Assembly (NCBI RefSeq): GCF_018343715.1
Contig: NZ_JAGYPL010000002.1
Span: 124,001-188,000 of the forward strand
Direction: 5' to 3'
Source of the DNA: Bacillus sp. FJAT-49711
Lineage (GTDB): Bacteria; Bacillota; Bacilli; Bacillales; Bacillaceae_C
DNA: 64,000 bases
Part shown: in pieces, positions 50,226-58,857 of the stretch
Layout of the letters: each line of letters begins with the position of its first letter
How positions within the stretch are numbered: position 1 is the first letter of the stretch
Translations under genes and position numbers: made by a program
The notes under the pieces: model-generated
Databases searched by the model: none
What the model was told of the DNA's origin: nothing
What the model saw: the letters and a program-made list of their open reading frames with translations, nothing else

Positions 50226-50822
50226 TCAAACCTCCCAATCATACTCCATCAGTTGAGCTGTATGTTTCGCTCGTTCTTCTCCAAATAATTTACTCACCAC
50301 GTATAGAGACATATCAATTCCAGCAGATACCCCAGCGGAAAGAATGATTTTACCATTGTCAATATAACGAGCATCCTCGATTATTTCCGCTGATTCTGGA
50401 GCAACTGCCTTCAATTCATTCATCGCAAGCCGGTTTGTTGTCAGTTTCAATCCATCCAGCAAATTTGCTTTAGCTAAAATTAAAGCTCCTGTACAAACAG
50501 AGAGGAGAAGTTCCACGTCCTTCGATATTTCGCGAATCCAATTCGTGATGATTTTGTTTTCCATTTCGTTCCTAGAGCCCCAGCCTCCGGGGATAATTAA
50601 TAAATCAGGCTGTGGACAGTTACCAATAGTGTACGTTGGGTTGATGCTGAGATTTCCCAATGCTATGATTGGGCGGTCATGTTCAGCTACGGTGTAAACG
50701 TTGAAGTCTTTTCCTCTGTTGCTCCCAGTAATAAATACTTCAAACGGTCCTGTTAAATCCAGAACTTCTACATTGTCGAAAATCAAGATCGCTACATTTC
50801 TTGGTTGCCGTATTTCCTCCAT
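50226..50822 (-). CDS. DJ-1/PfpI-family protein
   Basis: 198 residues of the class I glutamine-amidotransferase-like DJ-1/PfpI superfamily. The strand VAILIFDNVEVLDLTGPFEV starts the domain. The nucleophile elbow is SVCTGALILA, with the Glu partner in the early VLDLTGPFE region. LLIIPGGWGSRNE is also typical. The branch with DLTGPFEV resembles isonitrile hydratase and the N-terminal domain of GlxA-type AraC regulators, but no HTH follows. Its activity is unassigned. It appears to be monocistronic. Confidence 0.88.
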   Translation of the reverse strand: MEEIRQPRNVAILIFDNVEVLDLTGPFEVFITGSNRGKDFNVYTVAEHDRPIIALGNLSINPTYTIGNCPQPDLLIIPGGWGSRNEMENKIITNWIREISKDVELLLSVCTGALILAKANLLDGLKLTTNRLAMNELKAVAPESAEIIEDARYIDNGKIILSAGVSAGIDMSLYVVSKLFGEERAKHTAQLMEYDWEV

Positions 50823-50930
50823 ACCATCATCTCCCTAAAAATAGTATTGAAAGTAAGCAATTATGTTCTGTTAAGAATTATTTAGCAGATCTTGTTGTGT
50901 AGGGTGAACATAAGCCTTATTCTGCCATCA

Positions 50931-51563
50931 TCATGATTGTTCTTTTTGGCATTTTACCATTATAAATGGAAAAGAAGGTTTATTTTCCATATTTTTATTT
51001 GGTTCACTTATTTCAGAAACCTCTATTAGTCTATAGTTTTCAAATTCTTGTTTTATCGAGTCAAAGTCATAAAAAAACATTTTTAGGCCTTCCATTATTT
51101 CGAAATAATCTTTTCCTAGCTGTTTGCCCTTTCCAAACATGGGAGCTTCTTTAGAAATCGTCGTAAAAATCATATATCCATTTGGCTTTAACTGTTGAAA
51201 GCAATCTTTAATAAACTTCTCACGCTCATGCTTACTCAATAAATGAATTAGGGCATAACAAAATATTCCATCATACAGCTTGTTATCAAAAGGCATATCA
51301 GTTACGGAACCAATAAAAGTATTCATATTTAGCCCATTTTCCCTTGCCAATTCGATTGCTGTCGTGGAAATCTCAATACCTGTTACATTGATTCCGTTGT
51401 CCATGAATATCTTTGCGTTTCTACCATAACCAATACCGGGGATTAATATATCTTTAACGTTTTTTTCTAGAAAAAAGTCCTTTGTCAAAATTGCGGAGTC
51501 TGAAGGTTCAAATCCCCACATCATTTGATTTTCGATAAAACTTGATTCCCAGAATTCTGTCAT
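50931..51563 (-). CDS. Class I SAM-dependent methyltransferase, thiopurine-methyltransferase-like
   Basis: 210 residues. SAM motif I is ILIPGIGYGRNAKIF (LIPGxGxGRNA), the second strand ends in VTGIEISTTAIELARE, and the later motif is LYDGIFCYALIHLL. The N-terminal WGFEPSDSA and the PGxGxGRNA motif resemble the thiopurine/tellurite-resistance (TehB-like) methyltransferases. The substrate is unknown. It has its own start and lies between the DJ-1 and acetyltransferase genes in the same direction with modest gaps. Confidence 0.87.
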   Translation of the reverse strand: MTEFWESSFIENQMMWGFEPSDSAILTKDFFLEKNVKDILIPGIGYGRNAKIFMDNGINVTGIEISTTAIELARENGLNMNTFIGSVTDMPFDNKLYDGIFCYALIHLLSKHEREKFIKDCFQQLKPNGYMIFTTISKEAPMFGKGKQLGKDYFEIMEGLKMFFYDFDSIKQEFENYRLIEVSEISEPNKNMENKPSFPFIMVKCQKEQS

Positions 51564-51622
51564 AACTCAAACCGCCTTTACAAATATCGGCTTATTCTTC
51601 CATACTTGATTGCTTTTAGTTA

Positions 51623-52216
51623 TTAATTTTTTATGGCAATATTTAAGCCGATTTTATCGTTTTCAGTGATGGATCTAATAACTCTGCAAGGTACGCCTGC
51701 TGCAATCACATTCGCAGGAATATCTTTTGTTACAACACTTCCAGCGCCAATAGCTGTATTATCCCCAATTGTCACACCTGGAACAATGACAGCGGAACCG
51801 CCAATCCAAACATTATCTCCTATATTAATTGGCAGTGAGCGCTCATAACCTGCTTTACGCTCATCCGCATCAATGGGATGATTTGGCGTATACAAACCAA
51901 CATTCGGACCAAATAGCACATTGTGGCCGATCGTCACCTTGGCACAATCCAAAATGGTACAATTAGAATTTGCGTAGAAGTTGTCGCCAGTCGAAATATT
52001 ATAACCAAAGTCACAGTTAAACGGCGATTCAATCCATGCATTTTCTCCTATGGAAGGAATTAATTGTTGGATTACTTGATTTCTTTCAAAGCGACTAGAC
52101 GGTTTTAAATGATTCAATTCAAATAATAAGTCTTTTGCTCTTTCTCTATCTTTTGTTAGCTCTTTGTCCCAAGTTAAATAGAATTCTTGATTTAGCATTT
52201 TATCTTTTGCGCTCAT
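51623..52216 (-). CDS. maa: Maltose/galactoside O-acetyltransferase family
   Basis: 197 residues. The N-terminal Mac domain reads KDKMLNQEFYLTWDKEL and RERAKDLLFELN. It is followed by a left-handed beta-helix of hexapeptide repeats (CDFGYNISTGDNFYANSN, VWIGGSAVIVPGVTIGDN, AIGAGSVVTKDIP). The catalytic His lies in VGLYTPNHPID. It moves acetyl from acetyl-CoA to the 6-OH of maltose, glucose or galactosides, likely a detoxifying side activity. The family assignment is firm; the preferred sugar is not. Confidence 0.9.
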   Translation of the reverse strand: MSAKDKMLNQEFYLTWDKELTKDRERAKDLLFELNHLKPSSRFERNQVIQQLIPSIGENAWIESPFNCDFGYNISTGDNFYANSNCTILDCAKVTIGHNVLFGPNVGLYTPNHPIDADERKAGYERSLPINIGDNVWIGGSAVIVPGVTIGDNTAIGAGSVVTKDIPANVIAAGVPCRVIRSITENDKIGLNIAIKN

Positions 52217-52401
52217 AATATCTTCTCCTAATGTAGCATCTTGTTGTATTAAAAATTAATATACACCCAATTGTACTAAGAAACCATCACACTTTACTTA
52301 TATATATAAATACGACCCATCATCGAACTTTTCGTTGAGGTGTTAAAATGAATAGACTTTCAAATTTTACTCTATATTCGCTCTAAGAGGTGAGAATAGA
52401 T

Positions 52402-52443
52402 AAAAAAACTGGAAGAGAAAATATCACTCTTCCAGTTTTTTTG
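52402..52443 (-). terminator. Terminator of the ahpCF operon
   Basis: ACTGGAAGAG (52408-52417) and CTCTTCCAGT (52427-52436) form a perfect stem with long A and T runs on either side, 20 bases beyond the ahpF stop on the minus strand. Confidence 0.9.
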
Positions 52444-52462
52444 GACAACTTTAATATATTTA

Positions 52463-53992
52463 TTAATTTCGAATGAGATAATCAAATGCCCCTAGAGCTG
52501 CGGTAGCACCAGATCCCATTGAAATGATGATTTGTTTAAATGCGCTATCTGTACAGTCGCCTGCTGCAAAGACACCAGGGATCGTAGTAGCTCCACGCTT
52601 GTCTACAACGATTTCGCCCATTCTCGTGCGCTCAAGCGTTTCTCCTAACCATTCTGTATTAGGAACAAGACCAATCTGAACAAATACACCAGCTAATTCA
52701 ATGTGTTGTTCAATTCCTGTATCACGTTCAATATAAGAAATACCGTTAACTTTGTCAGTGCCTGTAATTTCTTTTGTTTGAACGTTCTTTAATACTGTAA
52801 CATTCGGCAGGCTGTAAAGACGATCTTGCAATACGGAATCAGCTTTCAATTCTGGCATAAATTCAAGAACTGTGACATGTTTCACAATGCCAGCCAGATC
52901 AATGGCTGCTTCAATACCGGAATTACCGCCGCCAATAACAGCTACGTGTTTTCCTTCAAATAATGGACCGTCACAGTGAGGGCAGTAAGCGACCCCTTTG
53001 TTTTTAAATTCAGCCTCACCAGGTACGCCAACATTACGCCAACGAGCACCTGTTGAAAGGATGACGGTTTTACTTTTTAGAATAGCCCCGTTTTCCAATT
53101 CAATTTCAATGAGATCTTTCTTTTCTAAACGTTTGGCACGCTGTAAGTTCATCACATCAACGTTGTATTCTTTTACATGTTCTTCAAGACTTGCAGCGAG
53201 CTTAGGGCCTTCTGTGTGTTTTACACTGATGAAGTTTTCAATGGCTGCTGTGTCCAAGATTTGACCACCGAAACGTTCAGCGACAATCCCTGTACGAATC
53301 CCTTTACGTGCTGCATAAATGGCCGCACTAGCACCTGCAGGTCCGCCTCCAACAACAAGTACATCATATGGATCTTTATCCGAAAACTCGGATGCATCAG
53401 GAGCACTGCCCATTTTAGCAAGTAGTTCCTCCAATGACATACGGCCGCTAGAGAATGACTCTCCATTTAGGAACACAGTCGGTACTGCCATGATGTCTTT
53501 GCTTTCAACCTCTTCCTTATAGGCCGCACCATCAATCATCGTGTGCGTAATGCCAGGGTTAAGAATACTCATCAAGTTTAATGATTGTACGACTTCAGGA
53601 CAGTTTTGGCAGCTTAAGCTAATATACGATTCAAAGTGGTATTTACCTTCAATATTTCTAATTTGATCAATGACTTTCTGATCAACTTTCGGCGGTCTTC
53701 CGCTAACTTGAAGGAGAGCGAGCACTAATGATGTAAATTCATGTCCGAGTGGGATGCCTGCAAAAGTGATCCCAGTGTCTTCGCCGATACGATTGACACT
53801 AAAGCTCGGTGTTCTTTCTAACTGTGTGTTTTCCACTTTAATGTGGGATGACATGGTGGCTAATTCGTCAACTAGAGCCACCATATCGCTAGAAACCTTA
53901 TCAGAACCTGCGCTGACTTTAAGCAGCACATCGCCCTCCATCATTTGAAGATATTGGGCTAATTGTGCTTTTATATCTGCATCTAGTAACAT
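52463..53992 (-). CDS. ahpF: Alkyl hydroperoxide reductase subunit F
   Basis: About 509 residues. The N-terminal double-thioredoxin-like domain has a redox CxxC in LSCQNCPEVV. The thioredoxin-reductase-like part follows: FAD motif GGGPAGASAAIYAARKG, redox CPHC in AYCPHCDGP, NADH motif GGGNSGIEAAIDL and the FAD end VFAAGDCTDSAFK. It passes electrons from NADH to AhpC for peroxide reduction. AAGGAG sits 8 bases before ATG 53992; the GTG at 54001 is inside that ribosome binding site. It is the second gene of the operon. Confidence 0.95.
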   Translation of the reverse strand: MLLDADIKAQLAQYLQMMEGDVLLKVSAGSDKVSSDMVALVDELATMSSHIKVENTQLERTPSFSVNRIGEDTGITFAGIPLGHEFTSLVLALLQVSGRPPKVDQKVIDQIRNIEGKYHFESYISLSCQNCPEVVQSLNLMSILNPGITHTMIDGAAYKEEVESKDIMAVPTVFLNGESFSSGRMSLEELLAKMGSAPDASEFSDKDPYDVLVVGGGPAGASAAIYAARKGIRTGIVAERFGGQILDTAAIENFISVKHTEGPKLAASLEEHVKEYNVDVMNLQRAKRLEKKDLIEIELENGAILKSKTVILSTGARWRNVGVPGEAEFKNKGVAYCPHCDGPLFEGKHVAVIGGGNSGIEAAIDLAGIVKHVTVLEFMPELKADSVLQDRLYSLPNVTVLKNVQTKEITGTDKVNGISYIERDTGIEQHIELAGVFVQIGLVPNTEWLGETLERTRMGEIVVDKRGATTIPGVFAAGDCTDSAFKQIIISMGSGATAALGAFDYLIRN

Positions 53993-54004
53993 GGGTTGCA
54001 CTCC

Positions 54005-54574
54005 TTATATCTTTCCAACAAGGTCGAGGCTTGGTTTAAGAGTTTCGGAACCTTCTTGCCATTTTGCTGGGCAAACTTCACCTGGATTGTTGCGAACATA
54101 TTGCGCTGCTTTAATTTTGTTAACTAGAATACTTGCATCACGACCGATGCCGTCTGCATTGATTTCCGCTGCTTGTACAACTCCGTCTGGATCAATGATG
54201 AAAGTACCACGTTGTGCAAGTCCTGCTTCTTCATCTAATACGTCGAAGCTGCGAGAAATTGTTTGAGAAGGATCGCCAATCATAATGTATTCAATTTTGC
54301 TAATAGCATCTGAATGATCATGCCATGCTTTATGAGTAAAGTGAGTATCCGTTGAAACGGAATATACCTCAACTCCAAGATCTTTTAGAGCTGCATATTG
54401 ATTTTGAAGATCCTCAAGCTCAGTAGGGCAAACGAATGTAAAGTCTGCAGGATAGAAGCAAACAACACTCCACTTACCTTTCAAGCTTTCATGAGTAACA
54501 TCGATAAAATCACCGCTTCCTGCATTGTAAGCTGATGATTTAAATGGTAGTATTTCTTTTCCGATTAAAGACAT
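54005..54574 (-). CDS. ahpC: Peroxiredoxin, alkyl hydroperoxide reductase subunit C
   Basis: 189 residues, a typical 2-Cys peroxiredoxin (AhpC/Prx1). The peroxidatic Cys49 lies in DFTFVCPTE and the resolving Cys168 in GEVCPAKW. The [11 protein letters not shown] motif and the C-terminal YF-like tail are present. It reduces hydrogen peroxide and organic peroxides and is recharged by AhpF. It is first in the ahpCF operon with a PerR-like box upstream. Confidence 0.96.
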   Translation of the reverse strand: MSLIGKEILPFKSSAYNAGSGDFIDVTHESLKGKWSVVCFYPADFTFVCPTELEDLQNQYAALKDLGVEVYSVSTDTHFTHKAWHDHSDAISKIEYIMIGDPSQTISRSFDVLDEEAGLAQRGTFIIDPDGVVQAAEINADGIGRDASILVNKIKAAQYVRNNPGEVCPAKWQEGSETLKPSLDLVGKI

Positions 54575-54688
54575 ATTGAATCTCCTCCTGATGTGTTTTG
54601 TAGAATTATAGTTAGGCCGATAATGTAGAACATATAGTCAATACTATAAATAGCCAATAATAAGATTAAGTTATTATTGCTTGCTTAA

Positions 54689-54703
54689 CTATAATAATTC
54701 TAA
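54689..54703 (-). promoter_or_regulatory. PerR-type box upstream of ahpC
   Basis: CTATAATAATTCTAA matches the Per-box consensus TTATAATNATTATAA at 13 of 15 positions, about 115 bases before the ahpC start. PerR would repress ahpCF and be released by peroxide. The upstream TTGACA on the minus strand (54742-54737) is a candidate -35 box. Confidence 0.6.
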
Positions 54704-54895
54704 TTCAATATCAATTATTGTATAAAGAATGATCTTTGTCAACTATTATACCATTATGATCATTTTCATTGAAAATAAACATTTTTGTCACTAAAAAAAA
54801 GTAAATAAATTGATTTGCCTGATAAGATTTAATTTTCAATTATCATTCAACATTCTCAATTAATATGGAAGAACTGAAAAACTGAATAACAAAAT

Positions 54896-54944
54896 AAAGC
54901 TGGAGTAATGGCAGGTTCCTCTGGAGGATACTCCAACTTTTTTG
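54896..54944 (-). terminator. Terminator of the FMN reductase gene
   Basis: TGGAGTA (54901-54907) and TACTCCA (54929-54935), extended by AAGC/ACTT, with T-rich flanks; directly after the stop of the minus-strand reductase gene. Confidence 0.75.
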
Positions 54945-54948
54945 TCGT

Positions 54949-55506
54949 TTATTGATGCTTTTTGATCAATTCAACAAATTCATTCACGAATCCTTGAAGG
55001 AATCCTGTCGTTCCTTCATTCAACATGCCGTTTTCATCTAATAGTTCATGTACAGAGCCAATATACGCTTCCGGTTGCTGAACAACAGGCATATTTAAAA
55101 AAGCAAGTACTTGACGCAAGTGATGGTTTGAACCGAATCCAGCAAGCGCACCTGGCGATTGGCTGATAATTGCGGCGGGTTTTCCATTCCACGAACTCTC
55201 ACCATAAGGGCGTGATGCTACATCAAGAGCGTTTTTTAATGCAGCAGGGATTGAACGGTTATATTCAGGTGTTACAAATAATACCGCGTCTAATTCTTTG
55301 ATAGTATTTCGGAAGGCTGTATATTCTGCAGGAGTTTCTAAGTCTCCTTCATAATCTTGGTTAAATAAAGGAAGGTGGCCGATTTCAATAAACTCTGTTA
55401 CATATTCTTCTGGGAATAAAGATGCTACATTATCAGCAACTTGTTTTGAAAAAGAATTTTTGCGAAGACTCCCAACGATAATACCGATTTTATTCACGCT
55501 ATTCAT
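54949..55506 (-). CDS. NAD(P)H-dependent FMN reductase
   Basis: 185 residues of the NADPH-dependent FMN reductase (flavodoxin-like) family: GIIVGSLRKNSFSKQVADNV at the N-terminus with the FMN phosphate loop GSLRKNS, then TPEYNRSIPAALKNALDVAS and SQSPGALAGFGSNHHLRQVL. It reduces FMN, chromate-like anions or quinones with NAD(P)H. It lies upstream of the ahpCF operon in the same direction but has its own terminator. It is the third such reductase in the window and lacks the flavinylation tail of the one at 36512. Confidence 0.9.
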   Translation of the reverse strand: MNSVNKIGIIVGSLRKNSFSKQVADNVASLFPEEYVTEFIEIGHLPLFNQDYEGDLETPAEYTAFRNTIKELDAVLFVTPEYNRSIPAALKNALDVASRPYGESSWNGKPAAIISQSPGALAGFGSNHHLRQVLAFLNMPVVQQPEAYIGSVHELLDENGMLNEGTTGFLQGFVNEFVELIKKHQ

Positions 55507-55744
55507 CCATCCTTTTTTATTTTGAATTTGAGGTAATTTTAATAAGTACGATAAAAATAGGCAAAAAAAATGCTTTAACTTTTTACGAGTCTGTATGTCA
55601 CCGACTTATTGCTTTTAATAAATTGACAAGCTTATCTTTTCCGATAATTTCTTATAATATTACTCAGCATTATTCAAAGTTTTTATGGCTTTAAATGAAG
55701 AAGACAGAGTATCTTGTCAGCCATTTTCCAGCGCGCGCTTTTCT
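55507..55744. other. Spacer between the FMN reductase and the par locus
   Basis: AT-rich; no gene or clear element was recognised. The plus-strand frame 55685-55948 runs over the hexamer array and is not a gene. Confidence 0.4.
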
Positions 55745-55917
55745 GTTTACAAAAATGATGACAAGTATACGAAATGTAAACATTTGTTTACAAACTCGTT
55801 TACATGTATACAAATGCGTATACATCCACTTATAAAAGGATGTATACGCATTTGTTATTTTTGTTTACCTTTTTGTATACAAAAATCAGCTAGTTTACAA
55901 GTTGTTTACAGGTTTAC
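55745..55917 (+). repeat. parC-like centromere: 13 GTTTAC/GTATAC hexamers
   Basis: GTTTAC occurs at 55745, 55786, 55798, 55863, 55893, 55904 and 55912, its reverse GTAAAC at 55776, and GTATAC at 55765, 55806, 55818, 55842 and 55875. Spacings are mostly 8-12, 18-21 or 24 bases, near one or two helical turns. The array lies directly upstream of parM and parR, the position of the ParR-binding centromere in type II partition loci. Confidence 0.75.
55810..55855. repeat. Perfect 18-bp inverted repeat at the centre of the array
   Basis: ACAAATGCGTATACATCC (55810-55827) and its exact reverse complement (55838-55855) are separated by ACTTATAAAA. Each arm contains a GTATAC hexamer. It could form a cruciform or a nucleation site for ParR. 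Confidence 0.8.
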
Positions 55918-56041
55918 GGTTTTGTTTCTTTTTGGCGGAGGTCATTGAAGATTGGATGAAACACATCTACTCTTAAATAAGAAAGACTTGTGAATACATA
56001 GCTTTTAGTTACAATAATTTTATATGAAAAGGGATGATCTT

Positions 56042-57226
56042 TTGTCTAAAACAAGGGTTGCGGCTGTGGATGTTGGAAATGATTCGATTAAGGCTATTTT
56101 TGGCGAATTAGAGTACGAATTAAATATACCTAATATTATCGCGAGGGATACGGAAGACCGTCCAGTTATTGGGGTTGAAGAATTAAATGATAAAAATCCA
56201 TTAGACGGGATTCATATAAAAGTCCACTCCCCTGCTTTGAAAGAGAATAATGTCATTTATCGTGTCGGCAATTTGGCAACGAAAAGTAATAATGCCACTG
56301 AATTAGACCCTGGCAGCAGTAAATCAGAGGAAGACCAAACATTGGTGATGCTGTTTGCCACCTTAGCGTTAGATGCCGTTAGAGCAGAGAATGAAAATGT
56401 TTTCCCGCGTTCGAAAAATGTCGTTGATGCAAACTATACATTAGGAACCGGCCTCCCCCTTCGTGAGGTGAAAGAAGGAAGAGATGTTGGATACCGTTCG
56501 AAATTGGTTGGATCTGTTCACCAAGTAGAGTTTCTCGTCACACCTAAATACCAAGGCTTAAAAGTAAATATTAAATTTAATGAAGTAAAAGTCTACCCTG
56601 AAGGCTTTGCTGCTTATATTAATCTTGTTATGGATAATCAATTAAAAATCATTAATAAAGATTTAATTGATAAAAGAATTCTTATTCAAGATATTGGAGG
56701 CTTGTCGACAGATATCGCGGTAATTAAGAATCGCAATGTCGACGATGATAAAGCGCAAGGGTTTAACCTTGGTGTATCGGAATCCCTAGAGGCCGTTCGA
56801 GAAGAAATTAGGACAAAGCATGGAATAGAATTAGACAGCCGCCGTGATGTAGTCGAGATTATTACGAGGAAAAATGATCGGAATCATATTATGGTGAAAG
56901 GAAGCAGGACGAGTGTTCATGATATTACCGACCGGATTCTTCTAGAATTAGCGAAAAAGCAGTATCGCTTATTGCGCAATGTATGGCAGAAAAACTCGCA
57001 AACCGAAATTTGTTATTTTGTCGGCGGAGGGTCTAACGTATTGAAAGAATATATTAAAGCATTAAATAATAGTTTGGACGGATATAATATAGAATTTTTT
57101 GAAGATGAAAAAGAAAGTATTTGGATGATGGCAAATGCCTACTATAAATTAATCACTGATTTTGCAACGAAAGCAGAGAAGCAAAAGGCAGTAAAAGAGA
57201 CAATAAAAGAGCCCGTAAAGAACTAG
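56042..57226 (+). CDS. parM: ParM-type actin-like ATPase for DNA segregation
   Basis: About 394 residues of the ParM/StbA actin-like family. The phosphate-1 motif is VAAVDVGNDSIKAIFG, the phosphate-2 region is ILIQDIGGLSTDIAVI, and the adenosine motif is CYFVGGGSNVLKEYI. ParM filaments push DNA copies apart when seeded by ParR bound to parC. AAAAGGGATGA lies 8 bases before TTG 56042 (giving MSKTRVAAVDVG); the upstream ATG 56024 overlaps the ribosome binding site. It is followed after 15 bases by parR and preceded by the hexamer array. This looks like an intact plasmid-type locus. Confidence 0.9.
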   Translation: MSKTRVAAVDVGNDSIKAIFGELEYELNIPNIIARDTEDRPVIGVEELNDKNPLDGIHIKVHSPALKENNVIYRVGNLATKSNNATELDPGSSKSEEDQTLVMLFATLALDAVRAENENVFPRSKNVVDANYTLGTGLPLREVKEGRDVGYRSKLVGSVHQVEFLVTPKYQGLKVNIKFNEVKVYPEGFAAYINLVMDNQLKIINKDLIDKRILIQDIGGLSTDIAVIKNRNVDDDKAQGFNLGVSESLEAVREEIRTKHGIELDSRRDVVEIITRKNDRNHIMVKGSRTSVHDITDRILLELAKKQYRLLRNVWQKNSQTEICYFVGGGSNVLKEYIKALNNSLDGYNIEFFEDEKESIWMMANAYYKLITDFATKAEKQKAVKETIKEPVKN

Positions 57227-57241
57227 TGTAGGGATGATAAT

Positions 57242-57817
57242 ATGAAAAAGTCTGCTTCAGGTGAAATTAAGAGGGGACAAGCCATTTCTTTCCGTGTTCC
57301 ATCTGATACGCCCGATCATTTACTAAAACATTTGCAAAAGTTAAAGGAAACGGAAAGAAGAAACTTTTCAAGCAAAATGGCCGAGTTTGTGCTGCGAGGA
57401 GTGGGGAATTCCTATTCAAGGGAACGGGAAACCATTACGATTCCCCTGCCTAAAAGCTTAAGCAAATCACAGCGAGATTGGTTGAAGCATGAACACTCCG
57501 AGGCATTGCTGGGCAGTATTGTTTATCATTTGTTATCTGATCCAGTTCGGTCTACATCATTACTCGCTTCTATGAATAGTAGTTCATTAGACATCAATCA
57601 GGCATTGTATCTGCAAGAAGAGACGCCTGATGAAAGTGAGTTTGAAGTGTCAAGTAGTCCATCGTCTAATGTTGACAACTCGGATGATGATTTAAGTGCG
57701 TTTCATTGGGAATCCGCAAAACAAAGCCAGCCTCACGTTGAGGAAGAAGAGAATGATGAAACGGAAAATAACTTGGATGATCTTCTGGGGGATTTTCTAG
57801 CCAGTATGAATAAATAA
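57242..57817 (+). CDS. parR: ParR-like centromere-binding adaptor
   Basis: 191 residues. The N-terminal ~50 residues (AISFRVPSDTPDHLLKHLQK and NFSSKMAEFVLRGV) match a ribbon-helix-helix DNA-binding fold. A second possible DNA-contact block follows (ETITIPLPKSLSKSQRDWL). The C-terminal ~70 residues are acidic and disordered, ending in DDLLGDFLASMNK, a plausible helix that contacts ParM as known for ParR tails. The place directly behind parM supports the assignment more than sequence similarity does. A terminator follows. Confidence 0.78.
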   Translation: MKKSASGEIKRGQAISFRVPSDTPDHLLKHLQKLKETERRNFSSKMAEFVLRGVGNSYSRERETITIPLPKSLSKSQRDWLKHEHSEALLGSIVYHLLSDPVRSTSLLASMNSSSLDINQALYLQEETPDESEFEVSSSPSSNVDNSDDDLSAFHWESAKQSQPHVEEEENDETENNLDDLLGDFLASMNK

Positions 57818-57826
57818 GAATAAATC

Positions 57827-57859
57827 GAAAGCTGACCGCTATTTTTGGTCAGCCTTTTG
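57827..57859 (+). terminator. Terminator of the parMR operon
   Basis: GCTGACC (57831-57837) and GGTCAGC (57847-57853), then CTTTTG, nine bases beyond the parR stop. Confidence 0.8.
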
Positions 57860-57958
57860 TGTTGGGGTTTATTGGCTGCGAGCGACTGCTTTGTCTAAAT
57901 GAAAAGCAAGTTGAGCGTAGCGGGCGCTTTGGGTTATTTGATAGATTAGCGGCTTTGT

Positions 57959-58000
57959 GAAGAAGGGTTAACGCTCTTTTTGTTGAAGTTATTAGGCTAA
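57959..58000 (+). repeat. 42-bp dispersed repeat, copy A
   Basis: Shares 36 of 42 bases with 61159-61200 in the same orientation; both contain TGTTGAAGTTATTA preceded by GAAGAAGG-TTAACG. It is not part of any gene. Confidence 0.65.
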
Positions 58001-58035
58001 TAGGAAGCAAGGTAAATAAGACGGGAGGGAAATGT

Positions 58036-58359
58036 TTGGAGAAGAAAGAAAGTGTTCATGTCGCTAATGAGGGTCATAAGTTGTTTTCTGCTTTTACAGA
58101 TTACTCATTAGGAATTTTTATCAGTATTGTTCTTGGGGTTATGTGGTCAAAGGTTTATCAGACATGGGCTATCGTTTATCGAGAAAGTCAATTTGACAAT
58201 AATCAACCTATTACATGGATGGAAGATTCTCCGCCTACTTGGATAACTGCAACTGAGAGCCCTAATTCTTTTTTAACAGGTGTTATATTTTTCTTTGTTA
58301 TAGTAGGGATTATATTCACCTTTTGTCTAAGAAAAAGATTTAAGGTTACAACTAGATAA
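58036..58359 (+). CDS. Small membrane protein, two helices
   Basis: 107 residues with two membrane segments (about 20-45, YSLGIFISIVLGVMW, and 78-98, FLTGVIFFFVIVGIIFTF) joined by a ~35-residue outside loop rich in Trp and Pro, and a short basic tail. I recognise no family. The start is TTG 58036, well placed behind GGGAGGGA; the ATG four bases earlier is in another frame that soon stops. It is monocistronic. Function unknown. Confidence 0.6.
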   Translation: MEKKESVHVANEGHKLFSAFTDYSLGIFISIVLGVMWSKVYQTWAIVYRESQFDNNQPITWMEDSPPTWITATESPNSFLTGVIFFFVIVGIIFTFCLRKRFKVTTR

Positions 58360-58544
58360 CGATTCATTCTTCTAAACAAACAGATGGTTTATTTTGAAGA
58401 CTAGATATATTGATATTGGTATATATTATTTCAACAAAAATATTAACTACTTCATTATGGAAAAGTAGATATTTCCGCTTGGATCGAAACCCAAGCGTTG
58501 ATAGGTGCAGTAGTAGTTTGTTATTCGGTATGCTATTTCAATTG

Positions 58545-58688
58545 TTAAAGATTATCTGTATTAATTCGTGGGGTTTCTGGTTCAAGAGACGCTGCTGCTC
58601 TGGCATTATCATTATGTCGATCTTTATTGTCACTATCTAATTTACTGTTTCTATCTATATGTTTGGAAGTTTTCTTTTTGTCGGCCAT
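58545..58688 (-). CDS. Small hydrophilic 47-residue protein
   Basis: Minus-strand frame starting MADKKKTSKHIDRNSKLDSD and ending ETPRINTDNL. GGAGGTGATAAG precedes the ATG with ideal spacing, which is strong support for a real gene of this size. The protein is highly charged, with Lys/Asp/Asn-rich disorder and no hydrophobic segment, like the small cytoplasmic or spore-associated proteins of Bacillales; I do not recognise the family. A 7-bp hairpin (CGCTTGG/CCAAGCG, 58475-58495) lies downstream. It was hidden by longer false frames on the other strand. Confidence 0.6.
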   Translation of the reverse strand: MADKKKTSKHIDRNSKLDSDNKDRHNDNARAAASLEPETPRINTDNL

Positions 58689-58857
58689 CTTATCACCTCC
58701 TACGGATAATATGTCCAATTCTTACCTTGAAAATGGCTGAAATTAATTAAAATTTCTTAGAAGGATTTAAAGGGGTGGCAGCTTCCTTGCCTATTGAGTT
58801 AAGGTCAGGTTGAAGAATTTGTTTTTATTCTAATTTAGAGAAGGGAGCCAGTTTATT

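Noticed and set aside
55745-55917. Repeat array considered as a CRISPR
   Set aside because: The units are hexamers with 8-24 base irregular spacing, not 25-40 base repeats with uniform spacers, and no cas genes are present.
55685-55948. 87-codon plus-strand frame before parM
   Set aside because: It is made of translated GTTTAC/GTATAC hexamers of the centromere array and carries no family pattern.
58410-58750. Two overlapping plus-strand frames of 60 and 76 codons
   Set aside because: They lie opposite the 47-residue minus-strand gene with its perfect ribosome binding site and have Cys/Trp/Tyr-rich nonsense composition.
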